A DNA stretch of 64,000 bases, from assembly GCA_050943135.1 (NCBI GenBank), contig JBMNOP010000004.1:62001-126000 (forward strand), in the 5' to 3' direction. The notes beneath the pieces were generated by a model. It saw only the letters and a program-made list of their open reading frames with translations, was not told the origin of the DNA and searched no databases. This DNA comes from RUG695 sp050943135 (GTDB lineage Bacteria; Planctomycetota; Planctomycetia; Pirellulales; Thermoguttaceae). Every line of letters begins with the position of its first letter. Position 1 is the stretch's first letter. Positions 16,906 through 26,076 of this stretch are shown here, piece by piece. Position numbers and translations under genes: made by a program.

Positions 16906-18582
16906 TTACTCGTCGTCTTCCTCGTCCTCATCGTCTTCTGGCAACGTGTGGTCGATTTGCTGGTAATACTCTTCGAATTCAAAGCTCGGACTGTTGTCAT
17001 CGTCGTGGCAGGAGAAACAGATCTGTTTGACGTTGTCGCCGACGCGTATCGCGTCCCGAAGTCGAGTCTGCAGTTCGGAATCGCTGCCGAGTTCCGCCGT
17101 AGCATGATTCGAGCCGGGCCCGTGGCACGATTCACACCCAACGTTCGCCAAATGCGGCGTCGCTTTCATATCGGCATAGCCGGTCAGATACGGGACATGT
17201 GCCGGACCGTTCCAGCCGACCACATGACAGCTGACGCAGTCCGGATCGCTGACGCGGGGCGGGTTGGCGGTATGTTCGGTCGGCGGGTCGGAGCTGAGCG
17301 ACTTCCACGAGGTGCTGTGACGCGAGTCGCGCCAAATGTCGTAGGCGTCGCTATGGCACGAGCCGCACTTCGCCGCACCGATGTAATCCCCCTTGACCTG
17401 CCTTTCGGGTGATTCGACCGGCATGATATTCAGACCCTCAAACCCGTTCGCCTCGACAATGCCGTTCAAGACGTCTTGATATTCTTTCATCAGAAGATGA
17501 ACATCTCCCGACTGGTTGTAACGCGAGTCGAGCGCGACGCGCTGATAGCGGACCGAATCTCCGTAAATACCGAGTACGACGGCGTATTTCCCTTTTTCGC
17601 CGACTTCGATGATGAACTGGCCATTCTCGGTACGTTTCGGTTCCAGCGGAGGCGTGGTGGGGGAGTCGCCGGTAATGATCACATCGAAATCTCGGAAATC
17701 GGCAACCAGACCGTTCACGAACTCCTCTGAACCGTGGGCAATCAGGATCCAATGATCACAGTCCTCGTTCCTCAGTTCGGTAAGAAGGGCATTGAGCCGT
17801 TCGTCGGGGTGTCTCGTTTTGATCTTGTCGTCCAGTGCCGAAATCGAGGTAGGATCAACCACCGACGTGACACCGATACGGATACCGTTTTGCTCGATCA
17901 CCTTGTAGGGGAGCGTGTAAAGCCTGAGAAAACCATAAACGCCGATATTCGCCGAAACGAAAAGGCTCTCTTCGTCCGGCCCCGGCGGCACCGTGTATTT
18001 CAGCAGATAGTGGGCCGGGAACCGCAACTCGTTCGGGCTGATCCCAATGGCGGAGTACCCCATCAGATAGAAGGCGTTAATCGCCATGTCAAATTTCAGC
18101 TCTTCCTGGAACCCGTAGCCCGAAGTGATCAGACCGGCGTCGATCGCCATCACGGGCCACCCCTGGTCGCGAAGCGATTTGAGGAAATCGGCGCGGCGCG
18201 AAAGACCGCCTTTCATCCGGTCCATACCGGCACAACCGCACGGTTCGATGTAGCCGTCGAGCAGGCCGGTCAGAACCAGCGCCAGATCGGGCTTTTCCCA
18301 CCCCACAAAAAACTCACCGTTTTCTTTAATGGGGTCAAAAGGTTCACTCGCGGCGACTTCGGACAATTCGGTCGCCGTTTCGGTTTGACTTGCGTCTTCA
18401 ACGGCCACGTCGGCTCCGGTCGTGTCGGTTTGAGCCGCAAGAAAGGACCCCAAAAATGGGAGGCTTAGCAGAAAGAAGATCGCTTGAAGGACGCAGAGAC
18501 TCCACCCCGAACAAAATCGAGCCCCCAAAAAGCTCTTATCGCAGGAGAGCGGCTGCCGCTCACACCTTAAACTTCTCATCAA
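16906..18582 (-). CDS. Tetraheme cytochrome c fused to a metallophosphatase-like domain
   Basis: A 558-residue exported protein. After an N-terminal hydrophobic export segment (about residues 28-50) comes a 5'-nucleotidase/calcineurin-like region: the EPCGCAG motif, GGLSRRADFL, IDAGLI, ISPNELRFP and ILIAHGSEE. From about residue 395 there is a cytochrome c554-like domain with four CxxCH heme sites: CGSCH, CVSCH, CESCH and CFSCH. It ends in an acidic tail (DDEDEEDDE). Such fusions are widespread in planctomycetes but have no assigned substrate. Location is the periplasm or paryphoplasm. It is followed by ftsK after 106 bp on the same strand. Its promoter is at 18681-18708. The start codon is uncertain, since the n-region before the hydrophobic core is long. 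Confidence 0.85.
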   Translation of the reverse strand: MMRSLRCERQPLSCDKSFLGARFCSGWSLCVLQAIFFLLSLPFLGSFLAAQTDTTGADVAVEDASQTETATELSEVAASEPFDPIKENGEFFVGWEKPDLALVLTGLLDGYIEPCGCAGMDRMKGGLSRRADFLKSLRDQGWPVMAIDAGLITSGYGFQEELKFDMAINAFYLMGYSAIGISPNELRFPAHYLLKYTVPPGPDEESLFVSANIGVYGFLRLYTLPYKVIEQNGIRIGVTSVVDPTSISALDDKIKTRHPDERLNALLTELRNEDCDHWILIAHGSEEFVNGLVADFRDFDVIITGDSPTTPPLEPKRTENGQFIIEVGEKGKYAVVLGIYGDSVRYQRVALDSRYNQSGDVHLLMKEYQDVLNGIVEANGFEGLNIMPVESPERQVKGDYIGAAKCGSCHSDAYDIWRDSRHSTSWKSLSSDPPTEHTANPPRVSDPDCVSCHVVGWNGPAHVPYLTGYADMKATPHLANVGCESCHGPGSNHATAELGSDSELQTRLRDAIRVGDNVKQICFSCHDDDNSPSFEFEEYYQQIDHTLPEDDEDEEDDE

Positions 18583-18680
18583 AAATCCTCAAGATACCTT
18601 CGCCTGAAACCTTTCATGACCGCGCGCCGATCCCGACCGAACGCGCAGGAGCGACTCGTTCGCCTACCAGGGTACTTTAC

Positions 18681-18708
18681 ATTATAAATGGGGAGATGGA
18701 AATATCAA
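18681..18708 (-). promoter_or_regulatory. Sigma70-like promoter for the cytochrome-phosphatase gene
   Basis: On the minus strand TTGATA (18703-18708), 16-nt spacer, TATAAT (18681-18686). An inverted repeat, AAATGGGGA at 18686-18694 and its complement at 18713-18721, brackets the spacer and the -35 hexamer and could be an operator. Confidence 0.6.
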
Positions 18709-18758
18709 AAGTTCCCCATTTTCCCATAAATGGCAACAAAGCCTTAAAGTGTATCCCT

Positions 18759-18786
18759 TTGAAAGTTGCGTTTTTTTCGGTAAAAT
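18759..18786 (+). promoter_or_regulatory. Sigma70-like promoter for topoisomerase VI subunit B
   Basis: TTGAAA (18759-18764), 16-nt spacer, TAAAAT (18781-18786). The start would be near 18793, only about 20 nt before the ATG at 18814. Confidence 0.6.
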
Positions 18787-18813
18787 TGAGCCGGGCAGGG
18801 GTTTTCTGTCAGG

Positions 18814-20874
18814 ATGGAGCAAAGAAGAAGTAACCCGAGATTCATGCAAGACGCAAACCAGTTGAAATCGAATGAAACCGAAAATCGCCAAGATGCCCCG
18901 AAAGGCCGCCGCCGAGCCAGCGCCCAAAGCATGGCGATGGCGCAGAAAGAGATATCCGTCAGCGAATTTTTCGCGAAGAACCGACACCTCCTCGGATTCG
19001 ATAACCCGCGCAAAGCGCTCCTGACAACGGTCAAAGAAGCGGTTGATAATTCCCTCGACGCGTGCGAAGAGGCGGGGATTCTCCCGGAAATTTGGGTACA
19101 AATCGATGCCTTGGGGCAGTCCCGATACCGGGTTGCCATCCAAGATAACGGCCCGGGGATCGTGAAAAAGCAGATCCCGAATATCTACGGCAAACTTCTC
19201 TACGGTTCGAAGTTCCACCGACTCCGGATGAGTCGCGGCCAGCAAGGAATCGGAATCAGCGCTGCGGGGATGTACGGTCTTCTCACTACCGGCAAACCGC
19301 TCAAGATCGTCTCGAAGATTTCACCCCGAACCCCGGCGCACTACTATGTTTTGCGGATAGACACGAAACTGAACCGGCCCGACATTCTGAACGGGGACGG
19401 GGCCGGCATCGAAATTCCGCCGAACGATGTCGGCCGCAAAATGATCATCGAGCAGGGGATCGACTGGGTCGAAGTCCCGCACGGCACGCGCGTGACCATC
19501 GAACTGGAAGCGAAATACCAGCGGGGCCGGGGGAGTGTCGACGAATACCTCGAAGGGACGGCTATCGCCAATCCGCATGCCACGCTCCATTATACCGACC
19601 CGGAAGGGAACACCATCGCGTATATGGCAGGGGTTTCCGAACTCCCGCCCGAACCTGTCGAAATCAAACCGCACCCCTACGGAATCGAGCTGGGGTATTT
19701 GATCAATATGCTTTGCGACACGAGGCAACCGACCCTTCTGAAATTTTTAACCGAATCGTTCTGCCGCGTCTCGCCGGCGGTGGCTCGCCAGTTGTGCCAG
19801 AAGGCGAAACTCTCGCCGCGGGCCTGTCCCAACGAGATGCGGCGTGCCGAAGCCGAAGCCCTTTTTTACGCGATTCCCGAAACCAAGATTCCCGCCCCTG
19901 CGACCGACTGTATTATTCCGATCGGGGAACATCATATTCTAACCGGCCTGCACAAGGTCGTGCCGGGAGAATTTTTTGCGGCGGCGACTCGTCCGCCGGC
20001 GGTATACCGGGGCAACCCGTTCCAAGTGGAGGTCGGGCTGGCCTACGGAGGCGGGCCGTCACTGCAAAAAGTGACACGCGAATCGCTCGAAGAAATGCTC
20101 CACGAGAGTGACGCACGCACCATGCGTCAGTTCCTGACCGCCGCTTTCGACGGAATCGGACCGGACGGTGCCGATAAGATCATCAAAAGCGCAAAAATTC
20201 GGCCCCGCGTCTCGCCCGGGAAACTTCTGCCGAAAGAGTTTGGTGCATTGCTGGAATCGCTCCGGACCCTGAACCTCAACGAGGGACAGACAATGGCGGT
20301 TTACCGGTTCGCCAACCGGGTTCCCCTGCAATTTCAGCCGGGGGCCTGCCTGATCACCCAGTCGGTCTGCCAAATGAACTGGCGCACCTATGGGCTGAGT
20401 CAGACCCGCGGGCAACTCCCTCGCGGCCCGCTGACGATTATCGTTCACCTGGCCAGTGTTTGGGTACCCTTCACCAGCGAATCGAAAGAGGCGATCGCCG
20501 CCTACCCGGAAATCCAGAAAGAGCTTCGTCTGGCACTTCAAGCGGTTGGACGAAAACTCGGCATGTTCCTGAAACGACGCCAACGTGTTAAGCAAGAGGG
20601 AGAACGCCGGAGCGTCTTTCTTCGTTACCTGGGGGAAGTGGCCGATGCCCTTTCCGAAATCAACGGCCAACCGCGCGAGACAATCTACGAAAATCTCGTG
20701 GCCGTAGCTCATCGGAAAACCGCCGCTGCCGATATTCAATTCGGCGAAGACGGTGAACCGATCGAGGAACAAGAGATCGATTTCGGCAGCAACGTCTTAA
20801 TCCTCCCTCGCGACGAGTCCGATTCCCCTTCCCCGTCTGCCGACAGGATCGACGAAAACACCGGTGAAGACTAA
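18814..20874 (+). CDS. top6B: DNA topoisomerase VI subunit B (ATPase)
   Basis: A 686-residue GHKL-type ATPase of the type IIB topoisomerase VI, which with subunit A passes one duplex through another. The Bergerat fold is intact: EAVDNSLDACEE (N box, about residues 75-86), DNGPGI (about 111-116), GKLLYGSKFHRL and SRGQQGIGISAAGMYG (ATP lid). A helix-two-turn-helix region and the transducer domain follow (for example IIPIGEHHI and SVWVPFTSESKEAIA). Length fits the family (usually 530-690). Topoisomerase VI is mainly archaeal and plant, and scattered in bacteria. The usual partner top6A is not next to it: a cytochrome gene lies upstream and a PilM-like gene downstream. An ATG at 18844 is an alternative start. 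Confidence 0.9.
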   Translation: MEQRRSNPRFMQDANQLKSNETENRQDAPKGRRRASAQSMAMAQKEISVSEFFAKNRHLLGFDNPRKALLTTVKEAVDNSLDACEEAGILPEIWVQIDALGQSRYRVAIQDNGPGIVKKQIPNIYGKLLYGSKFHRLRMSRGQQGIGISAAGMYGLLTTGKPLKIVSKISPRTPAHYYVLRIDTKLNRPDILNGDGAGIEIPPNDVGRKMIIEQGIDWVEVPHGTRVTIELEAKYQRGRGSVDEYLEGTAIANPHATLHYTDPEGNTIAYMAGVSELPPEPVEIKPHPYGIELGYLINMLCDTRQPTLLKFLTESFCRVSPAVARQLCQKAKLSPRACPNEMRRAEAEALFYAIPETKIPAPATDCIIPIGEHHILTGLHKVVPGEFFAAATRPPAVYRGNPFQVEVGLAYGGGPSLQKVTRESLEEMLHESDARTMRQFLTAAFDGIGPDGADKIIKSAKIRPRVSPGKLLPKEFGALLESLRTLNLNEGQTMAVYRFANRVPLQFQPGACLITQSVCQMNWRTYGLSQTRGQLPRGPLTIIVHLASVWVPFTSESKEAIAAYPEIQKELRLALQAVGRKLGMFLKRRQRVKQEGERRSVFLRYLGEVADALSEINGQPRETIYENLVAVAHRKTAAADIQFGEDGEPIEEQEIDFGSNVLILPRDESDSPSPSADRIDENTGED

Positions 20875-21013
20875 ACGCCGTCTCCACGCCGCCTGCGCCG
20901 ATGCCGAGACTCGGAAAACATTGCCCGACCCGTTCCGAATTTCAGATTTTGTGGCTTTTTCCCGATGAATCGATTCGGAAAAATAAATTGGTGGGGGAAA
21001 AGAAATAAAAGTT

Positions 21014-21042
21014 TTGATTTTTTCCTCGATTGGTGCTATCAT
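21014..21042 (+). promoter_or_regulatory. Sigma70-like promoter for the PilM-like cluster
   Basis: TTGATT (21014-21019), 17-nt spacer, TATCAT (21037-21042). Predicted start near 21049, giving a leader of about 118 nt. Confidence 0.6.
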
Positions 21043-21048
21043 AGGAGG

Positions 21049-21166
21049 GTGCCGTACCGTGAGCAGGTACGCCGGAAGGGGTTTTCTCCGAAAGGGAGCC
21101 AGCCGCTTGCCGGGCGCGTCGCGCGGTCGTTAAACCGTGGTTTCATAGCTAAAAATATCACATGTT
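21049..21166 (+). promoter_or_regulatory. Structured 5' leader of the PilM-like cluster
   Basis: The leader contains a CGTACC/GGTACG hairpin (21053-21058 with 21066-21071), alternative pairings GGGG/CTCC with a TTTT loop and CTCC/GGAG around GAAA, and a GC-rich GCGCG hairpin near 21115. Some of these exclude one another, as in a switch. I compared the conserved words of c-di-GMP, TPP, cobalamin, glycine and SAM riboswitches from memory and found no match. Confidence 0.35.
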
Positions 21167-23881
21167 ATGGCTAAAAACGAAATCGTTTGGGGAATTGACG
21201 TAGGGAACACTTCGCTGAAAGCGCTTCGTTGTCAGTTGGGGGACGAGCCCGGCACGCTTCGGGTCTTGGCGTTCGACTACATCGAGCACAGCAAGGTGAT
21301 GTCGCAGCCGGGGGCCGATCCAAAAGAGATCCTGGCTGAATCGCTTGCGCTCTTCCTTTCGCGTAACAGCATTAAAGGGGAAAAGGTCGCCGTGTCGGTC
21401 GGCGGGCAGAGTGCCCTTTGGCGGTTTCAGTCTCTCCCACCGGTCGAACCAAAGAAAATCAAAGATCTTGTCCAATACGAGGTTCGGCAGTGGCTTCCGT
21501 TCAATCTCGACGACGTCATCTGGACGTACCGCGAAATCGGCGGTGTGCGCGAGGGGAATATACTGGTCGACGCGAACATCTTTATGTACGCGATGAAAAA
21601 GGAGCTCGCGAACAGAACGATTGCCAATTACGCCGAGAACGGCATCGACATCGACGCCATTCAGGGGGCGCCGATCGCTCTCTACAACAGTTACGTTCAC
21701 AACTTCTACGGGCTAAACCCTCCCTCGGCCGGCGACATGAGAGCGGGGGGGGGCGGCCCCGCGGCCGATCCGAACCAATTTGATCTCATCCTTAATGTCG
21801 GCACCGACACAACCGAAGCCGTCATTACCAACGGATTGACCGTCTGGCTGCGAAATATTCCGGTCGGCGGAAACGCGTTTACCAAGGCGCTCACCAAATC
21901 GCTTAAGCTCACCTTTTCGAATGCCGAGCACATCAAGCGCAACGCCGCGTCGAGCCCCGACGTGAAAGCGGTCATTTTGGCGATGAAACCGGTCTTCACC
22001 GAAATGCAGTCCGAAATCGAACGTTCGATCAAATACTACAGCAGTCTGAACCGCAACGCCGAGATCCGCCGTATTTACGCGCTCGGTAACGCAATGAAAC
22101 TTCCCGGCTTGCGTCAGTTTCTGGCCAAGAGTCTGAATATGGAAGTCATTCTTCCTGCGTCGTACGACCGGCTTCAGGGACTTGAAGTACTCAACAATCC
22201 CCAGTTTAAAGAAAATATCACCTCGTTTGCGGTCGCTTACGGACTGGCGCTCGAACTGTTGCGTCAGGGAACGCTCGATATCAACCTGATCCCGCCCGAG
22301 GTGGTGCGTGACCGCATGATCAACAGCAAGAAGCCCTGGGCACTCGCCACCGCGGCGCTTTTGCTCCTGGCGTTTGCGGTACAGTACATCAATTCGACCT
22401 CGGCGCTGGCCACGGTGCGTAACTCGAACCTGGTTTCCGCGGTCAATGATGCCAAACGTGTCCGTTCCGAGTCGGAAAAGCTCAACAAAGACGCTAAAGA
22501 TAAAATCGATCAATTCAAAAAGATGGACGTGATCGGCAAGACACTCACTTCGAATGTCGAAGGACGGGTTACCTGGATCGAGCTCATCAAAACGATCAAC
22601 GCTTTCTTAAAGATTCCGGAAGGGTTCTTCCCGGAAGACGTCCAGCTGGTTGAAACGCTTCCGCCCGAGTTCTCGTCGATGAATGCGCGCGAAAAGGCCG
22701 AGACCATTTCGAACCTCGATCGAATCTATATCGACAACATCGAAGTTGTACCGGTTGACGACCTTTCGAACTGGTTCGAACAAGTTCGGCAATGGTACAC
22801 GATCGACGATATTGAAGCGAAATGGTTTGAAGCCGCCGAAGCAGGTGACAACTCCTTCCTGGAGACAAATTATGCGTTCCCCGAAGCTCCGGAATTCGGG
22901 ATCGCCGCCTACGCCTCGGCAACCGGTACCGGTAAGGGGGGCGGTGCCAAAGGGAAGAAGGCTCCGAAAAAAGCCGCCGTACCGGCTGCCGGGGGAGCGG
23001 GTGCCAAGGGGAGCGGCAAAGCTCCCAAAAAGAGCGGCAAATCCGACGCCGTTGCCGACGAATTTGTTACCAGCAGAGACACACGGCTCGACCTGATCTC
23101 CGGACCCTCGGGTGCCGGAAAGGTGGTTCAGCTCACAGCTTATCACTACCACAATTCCTCGGAGCGAAGCGACTCGAACCGTGGTCCGGAATATGTCCGT
23201 CGCCGATTCCTTCCCTGGCTCAAACATGGCTACGTCGAACTTCCGCTCAGTCTTGAACGGCAGCGGACCGTCGGCGGTGACGAAATCCAGACCGAAGCGG
23301 TTTCGTTCCGTGATTTCGGAATCTACTATCCCGTGATGATCAATCCGGGCCAGGTCGACGAGAATTACCGTGTTCTCGATCCGGAAGCTGTGATTCAGGA
23401 ACTGAACAAAACAAAAGAAAGCACCCTTTCGGGCCGTTCGGGCGGTACCGCTTCCGGAGCCCGAGGAGGCGCTGCCGGAATGCCACCCGGTGCCGCGGGG
23501 ATGCCCGGGATGGGACCCGGAATGCCCGGGATGATGCCGGGGATGATGCCCGGGGCGATGCCGGGAATGGGGGGCCCCTCCGGCGCGGGCGCGCTCCCCG
23601 GTCTGAGCACGGTCGCTCAGAACCTGACACAGAGCAACAGCGAAAAGGTTCTTCAGTTGCGTCGTTTCGATTTCGTCGTCCAGTTCGTCTGGCAAGAGAC
23701 GCCCCCGAGTATTCGGGAAGAACGAATAGCCGAAGCAGAGAAAGCGGGTGCCGGGAAAAATCCCGGAAATGCCGCGCCGAATGCCGCGGCCGGTACTCCG
23801 GCCGCACTGGCTGACGCGCCGGTCAACACACCGGCAGCGCCCGAATCCGCGCCTGCCGCGGGAGAGGAGGCGGCTCAGTGA
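21167..23881 (+). CDS. PilM-PilN-like fusion, inner-membrane pilus/secretion platform protein
   Basis: A 904-residue protein. Residues 1-380 are a PilM-type actin-like ATPase: WGIDVGNTSLKAL, VAVSVGGQSALWRF, LVQYEVRQWLPF, LNVGTDTTEAVI, IKYYSSLNRNAEIRRIYALGNA. PilM is normally a separate cytoplasmic protein of about 350 residues. Here one membrane segment (about 390-411) follows, then a coiled coil and a periplasmic region, the order seen in PilN, the usual PilM partner. A Lys/Gly/Ala-rich linker (about 587-628) and a Gly-Met-Pro repeat (about 765-810) interrupt the C-terminal part, which ends Ala/Pro-rich. The stop overlaps the next start by one base. No pilin, secretin or PilB/PilC ATPase gene is near. 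The PilM assignment is firm; the fusion to a PilN equivalent is inference. Confidence 0.8.
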   Translation: MAKNEIVWGIDVGNTSLKALRCQLGDEPGTLRVLAFDYIEHSKVMSQPGADPKEILAESLALFLSRNSIKGEKVAVSVGGQSALWRFQSLPPVEPKKIKDLVQYEVRQWLPFNLDDVIWTYREIGGVREGNILVDANIFMYAMKKELANRTIANYAENGIDIDAIQGAPIALYNSYVHNFYGLNPPSAGDMRAGGGGPAADPNQFDLILNVGTDTTEAVITNGLTVWLRNIPVGGNAFTKALTKSLKLTFSNAEHIKRNAASSPDVKAVILAMKPVFTEMQSEIERSIKYYSSLNRNAEIRRIYALGNAMKLPGLRQFLAKSLNMEVILPASYDRLQGLEVLNNPQFKENITSFAVAYGLALELLRQGTLDINLIPPEVVRDRMINSKKPWALATAALLLLAFAVQYINSTSALATVRNSNLVSAVNDAKRVRSESEKLNKDAKDKIDQFKKMDVIGKTLTSNVEGRVTWIELIKTINAFLKIPEGFFPEDVQLVETLPPEFSSMNAREKAETISNLDRIYIDNIEVVPVDDLSNWFEQVRQWYTIDDIEAKWFEAAEAGDNSFLETNYAFPEAPEFGIAAYASATGTGKGGGAKGKKAPKKAAVPAAGGAGAKGSGKAPKKSGKSDAVADEFVTSRDTRLDLISGPSGAGKVVQLTAYHYHNSSERSDSNRGPEYVRRRFLPWLKHGYVELPLSLERQRTVGGDEIQTEAVSFRDFGIYYPVMINPGQVDENYRVLDPEAVIQELNKTKESTLSGRSGGTASGARGGAAGMPPGAAGMPGMGPGMPGMMPGMMPGAMPGMGGPSGAGALPGLSTVAQNLTQSNSEKVLQLRRFDFVVQFVWQETPPSIREERIAEAEKAGAGKNPGNAAPNAAAGTPAALADAPVNTPAAPESAPAAGEEAAQ

Positions 23882-26016
23882 TGGCGAAGCTTAAGGGAAA
23901 CACGAAATCGGTCTCTGCCGCCGATATGCTCACGATGCTCATGAAGCATTACTTTTGGATCGTTCTTCCGATCCTTGTCATTGTCGCGTTCTTCTTGAAG
24001 AGCGGTGCCCAGGGAAAGATCAAAACCGAATACGAGACAGACGTATCGAGCATCACCGGCGAAAAAAAAGCGATGGACGATATCGCCGCGAACCCGATTC
24101 ATCCGAACAGGGCGACCATCGAGGCCATTCAGGAAGAGACCGAATCCCTCTCGCGCAACGTCTATGGCACTTGGAACCTGATGTACAACGAGCAGAAGAA
24201 GCGGAACAAGTGGCCCCGCCGACTCTCGCAGGAATTCCTGAAAATCGTCGAAAATGCAAAATTTGAATCCCCGATCGGGATCGGCAAACCTTACATTCTG
24301 GAAGATTATGCCGGGATGATGAGCGCCAATCTGCCGCAGTTGCTGATCGACGTCAATCGACGCCGGTATCAGGTTCGCTGTTACCAGTTCGTTCGGGAGG
24401 AAGGCTCTCCGCCGACCGGTCGGTTCGAACCCGTCTACATCGACAAGCCCCAAGAACCGGGTAACGTTTATACCGAACCCCTCCTCTACCTGTTCGGACA
24501 AGACGGTCGGGTCTATCGATACCACGAATCGAAAGGGTTCATTGAAGAAATCAGGGAGAGTGCGTTACGTCAACGCCTTTCCGAGATCCCCGCCGCAGCG
24601 CGCACAGAATACTGGGTCGAGACCGATCCGATGATCACAGACCCGAACAACTATGTCTCGGGTGTCAGCGGTGATGCCATGGCAGGCCTTCCGGGAATGA
24701 TGCGCAATCCGTCATCCGCCGGTACTTCGATTCCGGGAGAGGGGGTTGATCCGGTACTGACGGATTTCAATCCGAACGAATATTTGTTCCCTTCCGGTGC
24801 CATCGGGAACAACGAGATTCTTCCGGGCCTGCCCACACTCGAGTCGCGCAGCCGCCAAGTCGGTAATGTCGATTGGCAAAATCCGGAGATCTTCAGACTC
24901 CTCAACTGGCGCGAGGCGGTTCCCCGTTCGATAGAGGTCTGGTACCTGCAGGAAGACCTCTGGGTCTATCAGGCGCTTCTGCGGGTGGTGATGCGTTCTA
25001 ACGGTATTCTTTCCGAAGCACTCCTCGAAGGAACAACCGGTTCCCTGGTCGCAGCGCAAGAGGAGGTGCGTGCCGAAGAGGAGAACCTTGAAGCCGGGGA
25101 GAACCCACAGGATTCCGTCGCAAACAACATCGGTAAATCGGCCATTAAGTGCATCGAACAGTTAATGATCGGTCAAGAAGCCGCCGCGAGTTGGTCGGAG
25201 ATCAAAAATCTCTCCCTTACCGGGATCGGAGCCGCCGGCGAAATGAGCGGTCTTCCCGGAATGATGCCGATGGGAATGCCCGGCATGACCCCGGGAGGCG
25301 CCGGAGCGGGAATGCCCCCGATGGGGATGCCTCCGATGGGGATACCCGGCGCCGCCGGAGGACCGGGCGCAATCGGCGGTATGCCGCCGATGATGCCGGG
25401 AATGCCGGGGGCCGGATCCGCCGCGACCGGAGGGGTCGACGAGGCCCAAATACGCGCAGACCTGAGAGACAACCGTTATTTGAACGCTTCGGAAGAACCG
25501 CTCGCGTCCAATCAAGCCGCGCCGTTTGCGGAATTTAAGCGGATGCCGATCATCATGAAACTGATCGTCGATCAGCGGCGGATCCCGGAAATTTTGGTCA
25601 ACTGCGCCAACGGCTCGATGCCGATCGATGTGCGTCACGTGCGCATCGCTCCCGATAATGCTTCGTCGGGGGGGAGCCAGGGCGCGGCGGCAATGGGCAC
25701 TGTCCCCGGTGCCGCGTCGGGAGGTGTTTCGCTCGGTCGTTCGGCCCTTGGCGAGACTTCCGGTTACGGTTCGGACGCAATACGGATTTCGATTTACGGC
25801 ATCATCAATATTTTCAACGCGCCCGATCCGGAAGTTTTTGGTACCGGGATGGACGACATTGAGAAGCAGGCCGGAAGCGATGCCGACACAACCGCCACCG
25901 CCGATACAAACGCGGCGAACGCCAACGCTCCCAATGCCGTCGCAGCTCCGGGGGTAGCGCCCGAAAACGCGGCAACTCCCGTTCCGCCTGCCGGCGCGCA
26001 AGTTCCGGCTCCGTAA
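23881..26016 (+). CDS. Large single-pass membrane protein of the PilM-like cluster, PilO-position
   Basis: A 711-residue protein with a short basic cytoplasmic N-terminus, one membrane segment (about residues 21-40), a helical stretch predicted as coiled coil (about 45-110) and a large outer domain. A Gly-Met-Pro-rich block with repeated GMPPMGMPPMG-type sequence covers about residues 455-518; the last 60 residues are Ala/Pro/Asn-rich. The layout (short N-terminus, anchor, coiled coil, globular part) is that of PilO, but the sequence is not recognisably PilO and is three times longer. The ATG at 23881 shares a base with the previous stop, so translation is coupled. A GTG at 23878 is a less likely start. 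Confidence 0.7.
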   Translation: MAKLKGNTKSVSAADMLTMLMKHYFWIVLPILVIVAFFLKSGAQGKIKTEYETDVSSITGEKKAMDDIAANPIHPNRATIEAIQEETESLSRNVYGTWNLMYNEQKKRNKWPRRLSQEFLKIVENAKFESPIGIGKPYILEDYAGMMSANLPQLLIDVNRRRYQVRCYQFVREEGSPPTGRFEPVYIDKPQEPGNVYTEPLLYLFGQDGRVYRYHESKGFIEEIRESALRQRLSEIPAAARTEYWVETDPMITDPNNYVSGVSGDAMAGLPGMMRNPSSAGTSIPGEGVDPVLTDFNPNEYLFPSGAIGNNEILPGLPTLESRSRQVGNVDWQNPEIFRLLNWREAVPRSIEVWYLQEDLWVYQALLRVVMRSNGILSEALLEGTTGSLVAAQEEVRAEEENLEAGENPQDSVANNIGKSAIKCIEQLMIGQEAAASWSEIKNLSLTGIGAAGEMSGLPGMMPMGMPGMTPGGAGAGMPPMGMPPMGIPGAAGGPGAIGGMPPMMPGMPGAGSAATGGVDEAQIRADLRDNRYLNASEEPLASNQAAPFAEFKRMPIIMKLIVDQRRIPEILVNCANGSMPIDVRHVRIAPDNASSGGSQGAAAMGTVPGAASGGVSLGRSALGETSGYGSDAIRISIYGIINIFNAPDPEVFGTGMDDIEKQAGSDADTTATADTNAANANAPNAVAAPGVAPENAATPVPPAGAQVPAP

Positions 26017-26076
26017 CGAGCCACCGTCTATCCGCCGCAATCCCGATTTCTCAATCAATTTTGAAGAGACTTCACG

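Noticed and set aside
15312..17030. 572-codon plus-strand frame opposite ftsK
   Set aside because: It mirrors the codon bias of ftsK, is highly charged with no hydrophobic core, and shows no family motifs; ftsK itself is unmistakable.
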